Part shown: piece after piece, positions 50,401 through 60,000 of the stretch
Numbering within the stretch: the first letter of the stretch is position 1
Layout of the letters: the number at the start of each line of letters is the position of its first letter
Assembly: GCA_949358305.1 (NCBI GenBank)
Contig: OX442320.1
Span: 2,546,501-2,606,500 of the forward strand
DNA: 60,000 nucleotides
Direction of reading: 5' to 3'
Source: Strigamia acuminata
Lineage: Eukaryota; Arthropoda; Chilopoda; Geophilomorpha; Linotaeniidae
Notes under the pieces: model-generated
What the model saw: the letters and a program-made list of their open reading frames with translations, nothing else
What the model was told of the DNA's origin: nothing
Databases searched by the model: none
Position numbers and translations under genes: made by a program

Positions 50401-50497
50401 AAGCAGATTTATAATCCGTGTTTACGCTTCGGATGCATTTGACCTTCGGTATGACTTTCATTTAAATTTTATCACTGCATTAGGGGGTGGAGAATAG
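44332..50497 (+). CDS. calpain (calcium-dependent cysteine protease), 9 predicted exons
   Basis: Exons by splice sites and phase: 44332-44592, 44678-44815, 45032-45357, 45417-45669, 47277-47368, 47513-47690, 47752-47860, 47919-48028 (or 48054), and 50257-50497. The catalytic residues are all present: Cys159 in GDCWLLSS, His315 in DGHAYTITDV, Asn342 in RNPWG. The protein therefore has a full CysPc core plus the C2-like domain III (exons 6-9). Exon 1 starts MGCGMSGQ, an N-myristoylation and palmitoylation-like motif. Ending exon 8 at 48054 (donor GTTGAA) keeps the phase with exon 9; the better-looking donor at 48029 does not. Exon 9 may stop at TAG 50497, with no penta-EF-hand domain. Alternatively it may splice at 50448 (CG followed by GTATGA) to exons now beyond element E. 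Length to the stop is about 550 residues against about 700 for classical calpains. Confidence 0.85.
44836..45015. repeat. AT-rich tandem repeat in calpain intron 2
   Basis: Repeats of ATTTTATATTTTGAATTTTG with small variants, about seven copies, fill most of this 216-nt intron. They create a spurious minus-strand frame. Confidence 0.85.
46070..46190. repeat. about 23-bp tandem repeat in calpain intron 4
   Basis: Units of TTTTACGCAAAATTATATAA plus a few bases, five to six copies. Confidence 0.85.
46643..47227. mobile_element. MITE in calpain intron 4, GGGGTTTCATTAAATGAG ends
   Basis: Inverted ends (AGGGGTTTCATTAAATGAGT, continuing about 40 bp) flanked by TA at 46641-46642 and 47228-47229. 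The interior has no coding capacity, and the right end has an extra internal duplication of AAAGTAATCAACTAATC-type sequence. Confidence 0.85.
47373..47429. repeat. (TAA)n microsatellite in calpain intron 5
   Basis: About 19 TAA units begin four bases after the exon 5 donor. Confidence 0.95.
47482..47505. repeat. (GTTT)n microsatellite next to the exon 6 acceptor
   Basis: About five to six GTTT units form the pyrimidine-rich tract just before the acceptor at 47512. Confidence 0.85.
48095..48300. repeat. dispersed repeat, copy 2, in calpain intron 8
   Basis: Same-orientation relative of 42150-42350. It follows exon 8 closely and extends an in-frame open reading frame that should not be taken as exon. 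Confidence 0.7.
48301..48870. other. calpain intron 8, unassigned part
   Basis: AT-rich; no exon or repeat supported. Confidence 0.4.
48874..49580. mobile_element. probable MITE in calpain intron 8, AAGCTA..TTCACACTTGT ends
   Basis: Left AAGCTAGATTCACACTTGTA pairs with the inverse of the right end AAGCTAAGTTCACACTTGTG. The right half is rich in GCAACGCAA words and their complement. No duplication was resolved. The hAT-type MITE at 49584 inserted at its right edge. Confidence 0.65.
49584..49896. mobile_element. hAT-type MITE in calpain intron 8
   Basis: 313 bp with ends CAGGGGTTCCCAAA and TTTGGGAAACCCTG and an 8-bp duplication GCTTAAGA at 49576-49583 and 49897-49904. End sequence and duplication length are those of hAT transposons. 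No coding capacity. Confidence 0.92.
49905..50256. other. calpain intron 8, 3' part
   Basis: An 89-codon open frame (49884-50153) overlaps the MITE end and has no domain. Nothing else is supported. Confidence 0.4.
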
Positions 50498-50653
50498 ACA
50501 ATTACATAACAAACAATATCTCACTTTGTAACAATAATTGTAGTGACAATAACACATGTGAAATGAGATGAACCAATAGACTGATAAGTGAATTAAAAAT
50601 GAGGAAATGAGCTAAACATTGCAATACAAATGTATTAACTGCAAGACAAAAGT

Positions 50654-51670
50654 TGTTGTGACCCGACTGGACCGGGGTCAACGAAGAGTTTCTCTCGTGA
50701 CCTCGTTTCGGGTGTAAGGGGAGCCGCAAGCGCGTCTCCCTTCCCTCAGTGCATTGACATCTAGTCAATGGACAGGCGTCTGCCCTGAGGGAGTGGGGAT
50801 GGCTCGTCCACCCCACCATTGGGTGATTCCGGTCACCTGTCAACCCCGCTTTGTGCAAAGGAATGTGCCTTGCACTGAGCGGGCAGAACCAACACAACCA
50901 TCAAACGAGAAACACACGTAAACCCGTCGTCCTACAAGATCAGGCCCAAGTAAATATACTGGGATTGACCAAGGACAAAGGACAATTTACCGTGAGTACG
51001 TTTGGTCAGTGTCAAACTCCGCAGAGTAACCTGCGAGATAAGATTACCACACTATTTTAGCACACCAGCTAGAAATAGTAAAAACCACTCCAGTTTAGCG
51101 AGTTGTGCAGACAAACGGTCGCACAAGCCTAAACTGCAGTTAAACCACGACGAGCGTTCCCGCCGCTGTGTGACCGCCGGGAGCCAGAAGAGTCCGCCGC
51201 TGTGTGATCGCCGGACACCACACAAAAACCTAGACAACAGCCCGAAGTAAGCCTTTTAACTAAGCATTCACTCGCGCCCGACCAGCGTGAGCCCGAAGGA
51301 CCAGCCAGAGACGAGCCGAGGACGCCATATTGCCACGCCGGCCCAAGACGACACCACGTTGCCACAACGAGGACGCCATCTTGGACACGACCGAGACAAC
51401 AGACGACCTCGCCGATTCCAGCCAGCTTTCATCATACCTTTACCTTTCCATTTCCCTTCACCCATTCCGATTTACCTTTTACTTACCCTTTATATATATA
51501 TATATAAGATATATCTGTACATTGCCCCGCAGAATAAATCTATATTATATTTTACCTTTTATATCTGTGTAATCATTTCTTTGGGTAAACCGCTTGAGCA
51601 AAGCGGTAGTGAGTTAGTCGAATTAAGTAATCAACCCACGAGTTAGCGACGGTTAGAGTTGAGCGCGACA
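50654..51670 (+). repeat. 5' LTR of element E
   Basis: Defined by TG at the left, CA immediately before the primer-site spacer at the right, and the position of gag. Its partner is not in the window, so the left edge is inferred. It lies about 157 bp after the calpain stop codon. Confidence 0.7.
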
Positions 51671-51672
51671 CG

Positions 51673-51690
51673 TGGGGGCCTGTCCGGGAT
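51673..51690 (+). other. primer-binding site of element E (tRNA-Pro type)
   Basis: TGGGGGCCTGTCCGGGAT, two bases after the LTR, one base different from the site of D. Confidence 0.85.
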
Positions 51691-51742
51691 CAAGTTGAAT
51701 AACTGATTCTAACCTGTGATTACATCATACCCAAAGCAAGAA

Positions 51743-54700
51743 ATGGCAGATAATACCCGAGTAACAGATTCCGACTCCGACGCAAACAAGAGAGCCGGCA
51801 GTCGTAAAGGCGCCGACTATCACTTGCGATCTGGAGGTCCCTTACCCAAAGCCTCAGCGCACGAAGCGAGGCAAAAACGGCGTAAGCCTAAACCCGATCG
51901 TAGAAGCGCATCAGAGGCATCGCACCCGTCTCGCGCCGAGACGAGGCAGCGATTGGACGAGACAGAGCGGGGTGAAGAGCAATCTCACTCCAAACTGCCG
52001 CGTTCTAACCGTGACGGCGAGACGAGCGGAAACGAGGTTTTATCCCGTAACCAATCGCCTCGTCTAACGCACGACACCGAGGTGGGCAGTCCGAAAGCAG
52101 CGTCTCCGATACAAAAGACGGCCTCAAATACGACCGCTAATTCGGCACTAAACACGCCAGTTACGCACAGTCGACCAGCCTCGGTAGTGTCTGAAGGGCA
52201 CAAGTCCAACTCGTCCTCTGTCAAGCGTGTTTCAAGCCAGCCTTACAGCGTCTCGGGCACCTTGATTGATGCGATGCAGTTGGCACAAGCGGAAGGAGTG
52301 AGATACACCCTTCCGACGGGGAAAATTACCGTGTACGAAACGTTACAGATCGTACGTGCAGCTTTAAAAGCGCACAGTGTATCCCCACAAATCACCATTG
52401 TTGAAGGTGCACACGCTCAACAATTGGTTGATTCCGCTCAATTTGAAGCGGATGCAGAGAATGAGGCTCGACAAGCCATTCGCGAGAGACGGAGGAAGCT
52501 GGCGGAAAGAGAAGCGCAAGCTCTCGAGTACGGCAGAACCCAGCCCAATCCGACTACTCCCGAGGAGGTAGAAATAGTTGACCGAGCCCTGAGAGCACAT
52601 CGATATGCTTTCCACTCGCAACAAGAAGCAGAGCGAGCATTTATGGCCAGATTGCGACGAGATGACCCGAAATCCGTCCGCAAACCAGAGGTCAGTTCAT
52701 CCGAGCTGTCCGACGAGAGCCTAGAGGGAGACCCAAAGCGCACGCCGAAGGCCAAACCCAAACCCCAGCCGGAGAGAGCAACACCAGCTACTCCGCGCAA
52801 GAGAGATGCGTCGGCCAGAGAACAACAAACTCGGCCCCGCATGCAAGCTCTCGATTCAGCCACAAATAATGCGATAACGCGATTAATCAACGCTAATAAT
52901 GCTAGGCGAAATGAAGAGCAAGCTCTCACAAGCCAACAGCATGATAATCCACAAGGGACTGAGTGGCAACAACCAGTGCCCATCCTTAAAGACGACGAGT
53001 CGTCAAGGAGACAATCGCATGATCGCACCTCTTCGCGAGAAGAAGGCAAACGCGATGAAAGACCGAAATATTTTCACTACGGAAATAGTGATTCGTCGTC
53101 AGATGGACTGGAGTCAAATGCACCCAGTCATCACGATTCGGAGAGAGGTTCCGGAGAAAGACGAAGGGAAAGAGAACGCGATGAACGCAGAGAAAGGGAA
53201 CGTGACGACCGTCGTAGGGGCCGGAAAGAGTCAAACTCTTCACGGCGCAACCCGCCACGCCGCTCACCGTCTCCCGACCCCAGCTCCGACCCCTCATCCA
53301 ACGACGACAGACGAAAGGAAAAATCAAGTAATCGCCGGAAGAGATCCAACTCTCCGCGCGATAGAGAGAAACGACGTCGATCGGAAAATAGCGACCACCG
53401 ACGGGAGGAGTTTCAGGACCTTCCCCGACAAAGCGCGTTTACCGATTCGACGGGTCGGCAGTATACGATGGGAGAGCTTGGAAGAGCCCTACTCGGCTCG
53501 TTAAAAGCCGAGGGAATTGATCTGAGCAAACGAAACGATCGTAATCGTAGCACTGGTGACCGCGTAAAGAAAAAATACGCTGTCTCCCGACGTGACACCA
53601 TGAGTGTTACCGGGAATATTAGGTGGCAATTTTATATTCAGAACCGTTTCGACGGGTCATGGAAAGCGGGAGATCGCTTCCTTGACGAAGTAATTCGAAT
53701 TAAGACTGCCACTAAAGCCACCGTAGGAGACATGCTCACCCACGGTATTGTCGAGCTAATGACAGGCTCGGCACGTGAGTGGTACCAAGGATTGAAAGGC
53801 GTCAATTGGGACGACTTTTTAATGAGATTCGACCTACGCTACGGCGAGACACCCGAAGAGGTGAGCCGAAAGATGCGAGGTCTTCGCCAGATGCCTGGTG
53901 AAACCATAATGGATTACGACATTCGCGCCAGATTGTTGTTCGAAAAGGCCCCGATGGAATTTCACGCCACGGGATTCAACCTTTTCTTTCTCGGCGGTTT
54001 GTCGGAATACTCGCAAAGGGTGCTACTTGAAGAAAGGGCACCGACAGGAGGTAGCTACGAGGAGATGAGCGCCTTCCTGTTCGAGAACACGATAGATATC
54101 GAGAAGAGATATTATTCCGCTTTACCAGAAGCGGAGAAAGCAGCGACCGCAAAACGTCTCAAGTTGAGTGCGGAAAGATATGGGGCGACAGATAAGATTA
54201 TGCGCCCTACTGAATATCTTAGCGGTATAATGGAGCTGGCAGAAGCTAGCGTTGGTTTGCAAATGAAAAATAAACTGACATCCACGCTGCCTTCCAACCC
54301 TTTGGCCGCCCCTAAAAAGGCACCGACAGCGTCAGCCATGCAAGCGACACTGGAGGAGGTCAAGGAGGGGGAGGAAGCCGAACAAAATGTCGGAAAATCA
54401 GACGAAAAAGAAGAAAAAGACGATTATTCGACGGACGAAGAAATACGAAGCTATCGCGATACCTTATCAACGGGTTGCGATGAGGAAGGACCGCTAGTAC
54501 ATCTCATCCATCGAGATAGAGCGGTAGAAGAATTTCGCGCCAGGTTAAAACCAAATGCCGGTCGAATTCCGAAGTATTTTCGAAAAAATTACACGCCACC
54601 GTCGAAAGCAGACCCTGAAAAGAAAAAATCGACTGAAGCCCCAAGAGACAAATCAAATATTCGCTGTTTCAAGTGTAACCAACCGGGCCACTACTCCAAT

Positions 54701-54826
54701 GAGTGCCCAAGAACAGCGAAAGAAGACGCTAAGTTTGACGCGATAATGAAGCAGATGGCAGAGATTAAACTCGCCATGGCAAAAAACGAGTCAAAAAACG
54801 AGTCAGCGCAGGCGGCGAAGAAATAA
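51743..54826 (+). CDS. Gag of element E
   Basis: ATG at 51743 (MADNTRVTDSDSDANKRAGS), 1027 codons to TAA 54826; codons upstream of it are open but lack ATG. The N-terminal 500 residues are charged, Ser/Arg-rich and partly coiled coil, with several blocks of alternating Arg-Glu-Asp (RRERERDERRERERDDRRRG). The capsid-like domain begins about residue 620 (QFYIQNRFDGSWKAGDRFLD, REWYQGLKGVNWDDFLMRFD). A zinc knuckle CFKCNQPGHYSNEC lies near the end. Order and length match the Gag of D, with clear sequence divergence. No stops. Confidence 0.9.
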   Translation: MADNTRVTDSDSDANKRAGSRKGADYHLRSGGPLPKASAHEARQKRRKPKPDRRSASEASHPSRAETRQRLDETERGEEQSHSKLPRSNRDGETSGNEVLSRNQSPRLTHDTEVGSPKAASPIQKTASNTTANSALNTPVTHSRPASVVSEGHKSNSSSVKRVSSQPYSVSGTLIDAMQLAQAEGVRYTLPTGKITVYETLQIVRAALKAHSVSPQITIVEGAHAQQLVDSAQFEADAENEARQAIRERRRKLAEREAQALEYGRTQPNPTTPEEVEIVDRALRAHRYAFHSQQEAERAFMARLRRDDPKSVRKPEVSSSELSDESLEGDPKRTPKAKPKPQPERATPATPRKRDASAREQQTRPRMQALDSATNNAITRLINANNARRNEEQALTSQQHDNPQGTEWQQPVPILKDDESSRRQSHDRTSSREEGKRDERPKYFHYGNSDSSSDGLESNAPSHHDSERGSGERRRERERDERRERERDDRRRGRKESNSSRRNPPRRSPSPDPSSDPSSNDDRRKEKSSNRRKRSNSPRDREKRRRSENSDHRREEFQDLPRQSAFTDSTGRQYTMGELGRALLGSLKAEGIDLSKRNDRNRSTGDRVKKKYAVSRRDTMSVTGNIRWQFYIQNRFDGSWKAGDRFLDEVIRIKTATKATVGDMLTHGIVELMTGSAREWYQGLKGVNWDDFLMRFDLRYGETPEEVSRKMRGLRQMPGETIMDYDIRARLLFEKAPMEFHATGFNLFFLGGLSEYSQRVLLEERAPTGGSYEEMSAFLFENTIDIEKRYYSALPEAEKAATAKRLKLSAERYGATDKIMRPTEYLSGIMELAEASVGLQMKNKLTSTLPSNPLAAPKKAPTASAMQATLEEVKEGEEAEQNVGKSDEKEEKDDYSTDEEIRSYRDTLSTGCDEEGPLVHLIHRDRAVEEFRARLKPNAGRIPKYFRKNYTPPSKADPEKKKSTEAPRDKSNIRCFKCNQPGHYSNECPRTAKEDAKFDAIMKQMAEIKLAMAKNESKNESAQAAKK
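54781..54799 (+). promoter_or_regulatory. two tandem -1 slippery heptamers of element E
   Basis: A-AAA-AAC occurs at 54781-54787 and again at 54793-54799, both correctly phased in gag and 12 nt apart in a duplicated AAAAAACGAGTC unit. The pol frame (-1) is open across both, and the gag stop is 25 nt further on. No downstream stem was identified with confidence. Confidence 0.75.
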
Positions 54827-57729
54827 TTTCTCGACCGTCTGCGCCATTCATGAAGAAGAAGGGGTTTAACAAAGGGTTCGATAAGCCGCCACCAGTCAAA
54901 GAAATGGGTAGTGACATAGCTAACGCCCAAATTCAAGACAGGGCCAACAACGCTTTGCAGGTAATTACCGCAAACGCTGAGGCTGAGGCGGAAGAACCGA
55001 ACCTACTGCTTGAAGAATTACCTCAAGTAGTCGAAGACACAGAAGAATTTCGTGTTTTCATGTGCAACGTGGCGGTCGAATACACCAACCGCCTATGCAT
55101 GTTGCCCATGACAATAGAACGTGAAAAAATTATGGGACTGCTAGACTCGGGAGCAGATCGCTCGTTCGTTTCCGAAGACATAGTAGCATCATTGGGTCTC
55201 ACCGATAAGATAAAAGGCGTTAATAAAAATATACGTCTAAAAACCGCCAACGGAATGGCGCGTCCAAAAGGAGTTATATTATTGACCATGGAGTGGCTCG
55301 GAGGGGTAGAACAGCACCCTTTCCTGGTCCTGCCCACATGCGACAGAATTTTTCTGTTGGGCTTAGACCTCATGGCGTCAATGGAAATACAACCAAATCC
55401 AATAACGAAATCTTGGAATTATATCAGAAATGATAAGGAAAGACCCGCAATTGTCGTGCCACCAGCTCTTGTAAAAGAAGCGGCCGACAAGACACAGTGG
55501 GAGAAAGGCCTAAAGAAATTCGTTCAAGACTACGATTTTAAAGCATTCGTAACAGAATTGCAACGGGACAATGTAGTGGAAACGCTTGTCGCCGACGCCG
55601 CTTTAGAATTAAACGAAGCGGCAGCCCTACGAAGGGTCCTACTTAAATATGAGGGGATCCTGTCGAAAAAACCGGGCCGAACGAATAAGGCTATTCACGA
55701 AATTAAATTGACGGATAATAAACCTATACGAGTTGCGTATAAGGGAATGAACCCGCAAAAACGTGAAATAGTGCAAAAAATGTGCCAAGAAATGCTAGAC
55801 AGTGGCATTGTCTCCGAGGCCCAGGGAGAATACGCGACGCGAGTTGTACTCGTGATGCGCCCGGGCTCGGACCCACGCCTATGCATTGATTACCGCCCAT
55901 TAAACGCGGTGACAGAAATAGATCCCATACAGATGCCGTCTATCGAATCCATTTTGAGAGAGCTTAGCCCCTTTTCTTGGGTTACGACGATGGATCTGTC
56001 GAAGGGATACTGGCAAGTTGAGATGAGGCCAGAGGATAAGATAAAAACAGCATTTTACTCGCCAATTGGACGGTTGATGTTCAACGTCATGCCATTTGGT
56101 TTAGTGAATGCTCCCAGTACCTTTCAGAGGCTAATCGAAAGCGTATTGGGTGATATCCTGCATCAGTTTGTATGGGCATACCTAGATGACATAGTTATTG
56201 CCTCCAAAACATTCGAAGAGCACATTGAGCACATCGACCAAGTGCTCACCCGGCTGGCAAAAGCTGGGTTACACGTGCATCCGGGCAAGAGCAAGTTCTG
56301 TCGAAAGGAGCTTGCCTTCCTGGGTTATCGCATTGGAGTCAATGGTTTAGCTATTGGCCCCGAAAAAATCGATGCGATTAATCGTTTCCCACCACCCGAG
56401 GACGTTAAAGGTGTCCAACGGTTTATGGGAATGATAAACTTCTTCGGCAGGTTGCTACCGGGTCTAGCTGAAGTGGCAGCCCCAGTTACCGACCTCCTGA
56501 AGAATGAAAACGAATTTGTATGGTCAAATGAGTGCAGCTTCGCATTTAATGCGATAAAGAGGATGCTGACGGAAGTCGGCGTAATGCCTCTACCCGACCT
56601 AAACCGGCCGTTCATATTACATACGGACGCCAGCAGAGTTGGGTTAGGAGCGGCGTTGCTCCAAACACACGTGCGCGACGGAGTCGAACAAGACCTGCCG
56701 TGCATGTTTATAAGTCGCAAACTCCAAGGCGCTGAAAAGAATTACAATGCCACCGAGTTGGAGTGTTTGGCCGTTGTGTGGGCCATAAGGAAATTCAGAG
56801 ATTATCTCGAATATACCAAATTTGTGGTCCACACAGATCATCAAGCGTTACAATGGCTGATGAAATTAAAAGAGCCAGCCGGTCGACTAGCCAGATGGCA
56901 GTTAGAACTGATGGCATGCGACTTGACCATTCAATACAAGCCCGGCAAATATAACGTCGTGGCTGACGCTCTGTCACGGGCACCAGTGTCAGATCCAATC
57001 GACGCTGACGATGATGGCGAGGATGACTCCCGCATCATTTATTGCCCTACGAGTTGTCACCGTTGGGATTTAAGGAAGATGAATGAAATTCCTACCGCGT
57101 CTCCGGCAGATGTAAAATTCTGTGGATTCTGGACGCGGTTATACCAACCAGCTGCTGACAATTACCCAAACGCAAAGAAGGAATTTAAGCTAGAGCGGAG
57201 AATAAATGACCCGCTTCTAAGCGCCTTCCACGCTCATGTCGGCAAGCAGATGCAAAGCAATCCCCCAACAAGGGAGGAAATAATTGTGCAACAAAAATTA
57301 GACAAAAAATGTCAGGACAGAGCTAGATTCGTACTGACAGGAAAATATCCGCCCGACTTAACCAGAAGGCAGAAGCGTCGTTATGCGCACGAATCCATAG
57401 ATTACCTATTGGATGACGGCCTTTTGGTGAAGCATCACCCAAATCACCAAGATGACTTGAGTGAATCGGACACCGCAGTAAAGGTAGTAATACCTGCTTC
57501 CTTAATCGGTCGCGTGCTGTGGTTGTTACACGGGCACCCGCTTGCGAGCCATGCGGGAGTAAGCAGAACACTCTATCGTGCTACACAGCTTTTTCACTGG
57601 ACAGGGATGAAAAAAGATATTGCTCTTTTTGTCCACCAATGTCAGCGATGTCAAGCGTGCAAGCCGAGGAGTAAATCACCATTCGAAACTATCTTCTTAG
57701 GGCCTTACGCGCCTTTTGATTGTATTGGT
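54800..57729 (+). pseudogene. Pol of element E, truncated in the integrase
   Basis: Expected by -1 frameshift from gag; an ATG at 54850 is also in frame. Protease LDSGADRSF, RT with YLDDIVIAS, RNase H with HTDASRVGLG and the closing NVVADALSRAPVS, and integrase zinc site (HGHPLASHAG...CQRCQACKPRS) are intact. At FDCIG, just before the first catalytic Asp of the integrase, the sequence changes to element F and a chimeric frame ends at 57792. Closest relative here is Pol of D. Confidence 0.92.
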
Positions 57730-58025
57730 TTTGCAGTGAATTCTTTCGCCATTTGTGTTTTGGGTGTGCATGCCACTTCTAGATATCCGTAGATGGATAT
57801 GAGTGTTTTATTTATTCTTTTGTAAAGAACAAGTTCATATCAAACAATATGGATTTGTTCTCCTTTTATTGTGTATTCGGTTTCGAGACTATCTAGCCTC
57901 GAACCATCACTGATGTTACGTTTTCCGAGAATTAAACATGGCGGTCACGCTTGGTGCTTACCGCACAGTTCAAATCCGGCGTCGTTAATGGATTCGACAC
58001 ACCACTCGTTTCAGGAAACAATACA
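57730..58025 (+). repeat. 5' LTR of element F (partner outside window)
   Basis: Placed between the break in E's integrase and the primer-binding site. Confidence 0.65.
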
Positions 58026-59219
58026 TGGTAGCAGAGGATGGTTTGCATCGTTAGCAACCATCTCGGGACGATAAGCGGACTTCCAGAGCGGTAACGACCA
58101 TCGGACGTTCGCCGACACCGTCATTTTCGTCGCAAAGACGTATCGACGATTTTCGCGAAGTGCGAGCGATTGGGAAGTGTGTGCGGACAATTAGGACGTG
58201 ATTTTTGGACAGAACAGTGTAGGAAACGTTTATTTTCGTGAGAAATTAGTTGTGTGCCAGTATAACGAAGATTAGCTTCGGTGGCAGCCATTTTTCTTTG
58301 CCTGGACTTCGCCGTGTACAACAGTGAAGCCAGCCAGCGTGTTTTCGAGTCGAAACACGCTTGTATTTTGTGAATTCGTGCAAACGACGTGTGAAACGAG
58401 TGTAGATTACCTAGAGACGGTAGGAACATTATTTATTGTCGAAATATTAATTTTTTCGTTGTTTTTCCGTCATGGCGAGCGGTGCAGCCCAATCCAAGAT
58501 GGCGCCGTCCATGCGGTTGGAGTAAAAACGAACGAGGAACGTTCGCAACGAGTTTTTGGATTATATCCACGTCGGAATTCGCCGATTGGACGATTTTCGA
58601 GGTTGCGACGAACGTCTAGACAGCGTTTGGAAGTTTTTGACGAACATTTCGACGTTTTGAAGTCGTGTTTTCGTGCGACGAGCGCGAACACGCATTTTGA
58701 CCGCGGATTAGCCCGGGACGGGTATCTGCGCGACGTTGGACAGGTTAAGTCTTGTGCCAGGTGCACAAGTGAATTCCAGCGATTTTCGACGGTTTGGAAC
58801 AACGTTTTGACGACATCTCCGCGGGATTTGCGACGCAAATATCCCGCAAACAAGAATACAACGTGCCAACATTTTTTTTTGTTTTGTGCGTTCTGGGTTG
58901 TCGTGAAACTTTGTATAATATTAAGTTTTTGTTTTGGGGACCTTTTGTTTGTTTGGCACCCTTTAGGCATTCGCCTAGTGTCATCCTATTCTTGGCCAGG
59001 CTTGCTCGAAGCAAGGGGGCGATCCCGCGACCCCAGGTGTGTCGGACGGAAGCCCTTGTAGCGACTGGTCAAGGTAGTTGTGCTCACTTATTGAGCTGCA
59101 CCCCGGGAAGAATTGTATTATTTTCGCCTATTATTTTGGGGAATTATTTATTTGAAAGTGTGTTTGTGTTTAGTGCATCGAATAGTGATCTTTGGGTGAT
59201 AATTTGTGAAATTTTGGAA
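58026..59219 (+). other. primer-binding site and leader of element F
   Basis: The primer site is at 58026. The leader has a long open frame (58324-59061) that I do not take as a gene because B's matching leader is not open in the same way. Blocks such as CACCCTTTAGGCATTCGCCTA (near 58960) recur in B's leader. Confidence 0.65.
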
Positions 59220-60000
59220 ATGGCGACCTACGAAAAGGACGGCGATTATCGGGATTATCGAAACATTAGAAAACTCGATGGTGACAATTATGAGTCCTGG
59301 TCAGTCCAGGTGAGATTAATTCTCCTACAGCAGGGAGTCTGGAGCCACGTTAAGGGCACGGAGCCAAGTTTGCCTTCGACCGCCTCCGCGAAGGAGAAGC
59401 GCGAGTATGAGACACGAGAAGCGAGGGCAATATCAACGCTTTGCCTTACGTGCAACGAGGCACAACAATCTGTGGCGGTTGCCCACGATACGGCACAAGA
59501 GATATGGGAAGCCCTAAAAGCCGCCTACCAACCGACCACTAGGGCAAGGAAAAACCGGCTCCGACGTGAATTTTTACAAATGAAATTGCAAGAAAGGGAG
59601 CAAATGGTCGTGTTTACCACCCGGGTGGATCGGAAGGCGGGTGACCTGAAAAATGTGAATGTGACCATGTCTGGAGAGGACATTGCATTCCAGTATATGG
59701 ACTTCCTCCCTCAGACATATGAGGGAGTGAAACAAGTTATGTATCACTGGTCAGATACTGAATTCACCCAGTCCAACGTCAAAGACCGACTCCTCGGAGA
59801 GTACAACCGATTGAACGAACAGCACGAGGAATATGGTGCGCCGACAGCAGAATCGGGAGATAATTCGGGTGCATTCTTTAGCCGAGGACGTTGGCAGCGG
59901 GGGCGCTCGACCCCAACAACCCAAACAGACTATACGTGTTATAATTGTGGTGGAAAATACCACTTTGCAAGGGACTGCAAAAAGCCAAAGCAAGGGGGAA
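59220..60000 (+). CDS. Gag-Pol of copia element F, N-terminal part (runs off the window)
   Basis: ATG at 59220 (MATYEKDGDYRDYRNIRKLD), open to the window edge, 260 codons visible. It has the UBN2-type copia gag with KAAYQPTTRARKNRLRREF, nearly the same as in element B, and a zinc knuckle CYNCGGKYHFARDC at the end. Protease and the rest lie outside. No internal stop. Confidence 0.92.
   Translation, partial: MATYEKDGDYRDYRNIRKLDGDNYESWSVQVRLILLQQGVWSHVKGTEPSLPSTASAKEKREYETREARAISTLCLTCNEAQQSVAVAHDTAQEIWEALKAAYQPTTRARKNRLRREFLQMKLQEREQMVVFTTRVDRKAGDLKNVNVTMSGEDIAFQYMDFLPQTYEGVKQVMYHWSDTEFTQSNVKDRLLGEYNRLNEQHEEYGAPTAESGDNSGAFFSRGRWQRGRSTPTTQTDYTCYNCGGKYHFARDCKKPKQGG

Larger units (their letters stand above)
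50654..57729 (+). mobile_element. gypsy-type LTR retrotransposon E, related to D, 3' end replaced by element F
   Basis: A 5' LTR (about 1017 bp, ending GAGCGCGACA), tRNA-Pro-type primer site, gag with coiled-coil and Arg/Ser-rich parts, -1 frame relation and pol are all in the same plan as D. Pol stops in the integrase at about 57729, where element F begins. The 3' LTR and any third ORF lie beyond the window or are lost. The left boundary is 50654 (TGTTGTGACC) or 50657 (TGTGACC). Confidence 0.88.
57730..60000 (+). mobile_element. Ty1/copia LTR retrotransposon F, 5' part, nested in E
   Basis: A probable 5' LTR of about 295 bp ends AACAATACA at 58025. It is directly followed by TGGTAGCAGAGGATGGTTTG, the initiator methionine tRNA site, then a leader of about 1.2 kb and the gag start. 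It continues beyond the window. The exact left edge (57726-57732) cannot be set without the 3' LTR. Gag and leader blocks resemble element B. Confidence 0.85.

Noticed and set aside
58324-59061. 245-codon frame in the leader of F as an extra gene
   Set aside because: The shared blocks with B's leader are not conserved as protein, and it precedes the normal gag start.

Overview
The window is metazoan nuclear DNA. It has GT-AG introns (several only 57-64 nt), AT-rich spacers, poly(A) signals, and host genes of animal families (an atlastin-like GTPase tail, a calpain, two small secreted peptides). It also carries a heavy load of LTR retrotransposons and MITEs. Short introns and the repeat types (hAT, Tc1/mariner, TA-target MITEs, Ty3/gypsy, Ty1/copia) suggest an arthropod-like invertebrate; the species cannot be named from sequence alone.

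Layout. 1-1045: last exon of an atlastin-like membrane GTPase with a PPxY-repeat tail. 1046-5762: host spacer with a SINE-like tRNA head, a foldback element full of 27-bp palindromic repeats, a four-exon secreted cysteine-rich gene on the minus strand (3181-3656), and the 5' part of a duplicated peptide gene. 5763-21619: Ty3/gypsy element A (ATAT duplication). Its pol is interrupted by a complete Ty1/copia element B on the minus strand (10391-17244, ACTTT duplication). Past its integrase, A carries an extra ORF for a Ulp1/SENP-type cysteine protease. 21620-22205: Tc1/mariner remnants. 22206-39530: Ty1/copia element C, minus strand (AGTAC duplication), split by gypsy-like element D (23438-35793). 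D is flanked by a 19-bp direct repeat and has long gag, pol by -1 frameshift, and a spliced third ORF. 39536-41984: MITEs and a two-exon secreted peptide precursor. 42165-44331: repeats, a foldback element and one unassigned exon. 44332-50497: a calpain gene with MITEs and microsatellites in its introns. 50654-57729: gypsy-like element E, a relative of D, truncated. From about 57730 to the edge: copia element F, a relative of B, inserted in E's integrase.

By-eye comparison shows no differences between the paired LTRs of A, B, C or D, so the retroelement layer is young and was built by nesting (B in A, D in C, F in E). The host genes are interrupted mostly in introns and spacers. The items most worth checking are the protease ORF in element A, the hidden four-exon peptide gene with a prokineticin/colipase-like cysteine pattern, the dibasic peptide precursor and its partial duplicate, the 19-bp duplication around D, and D's spliced third ORF with an in-frame TGA.
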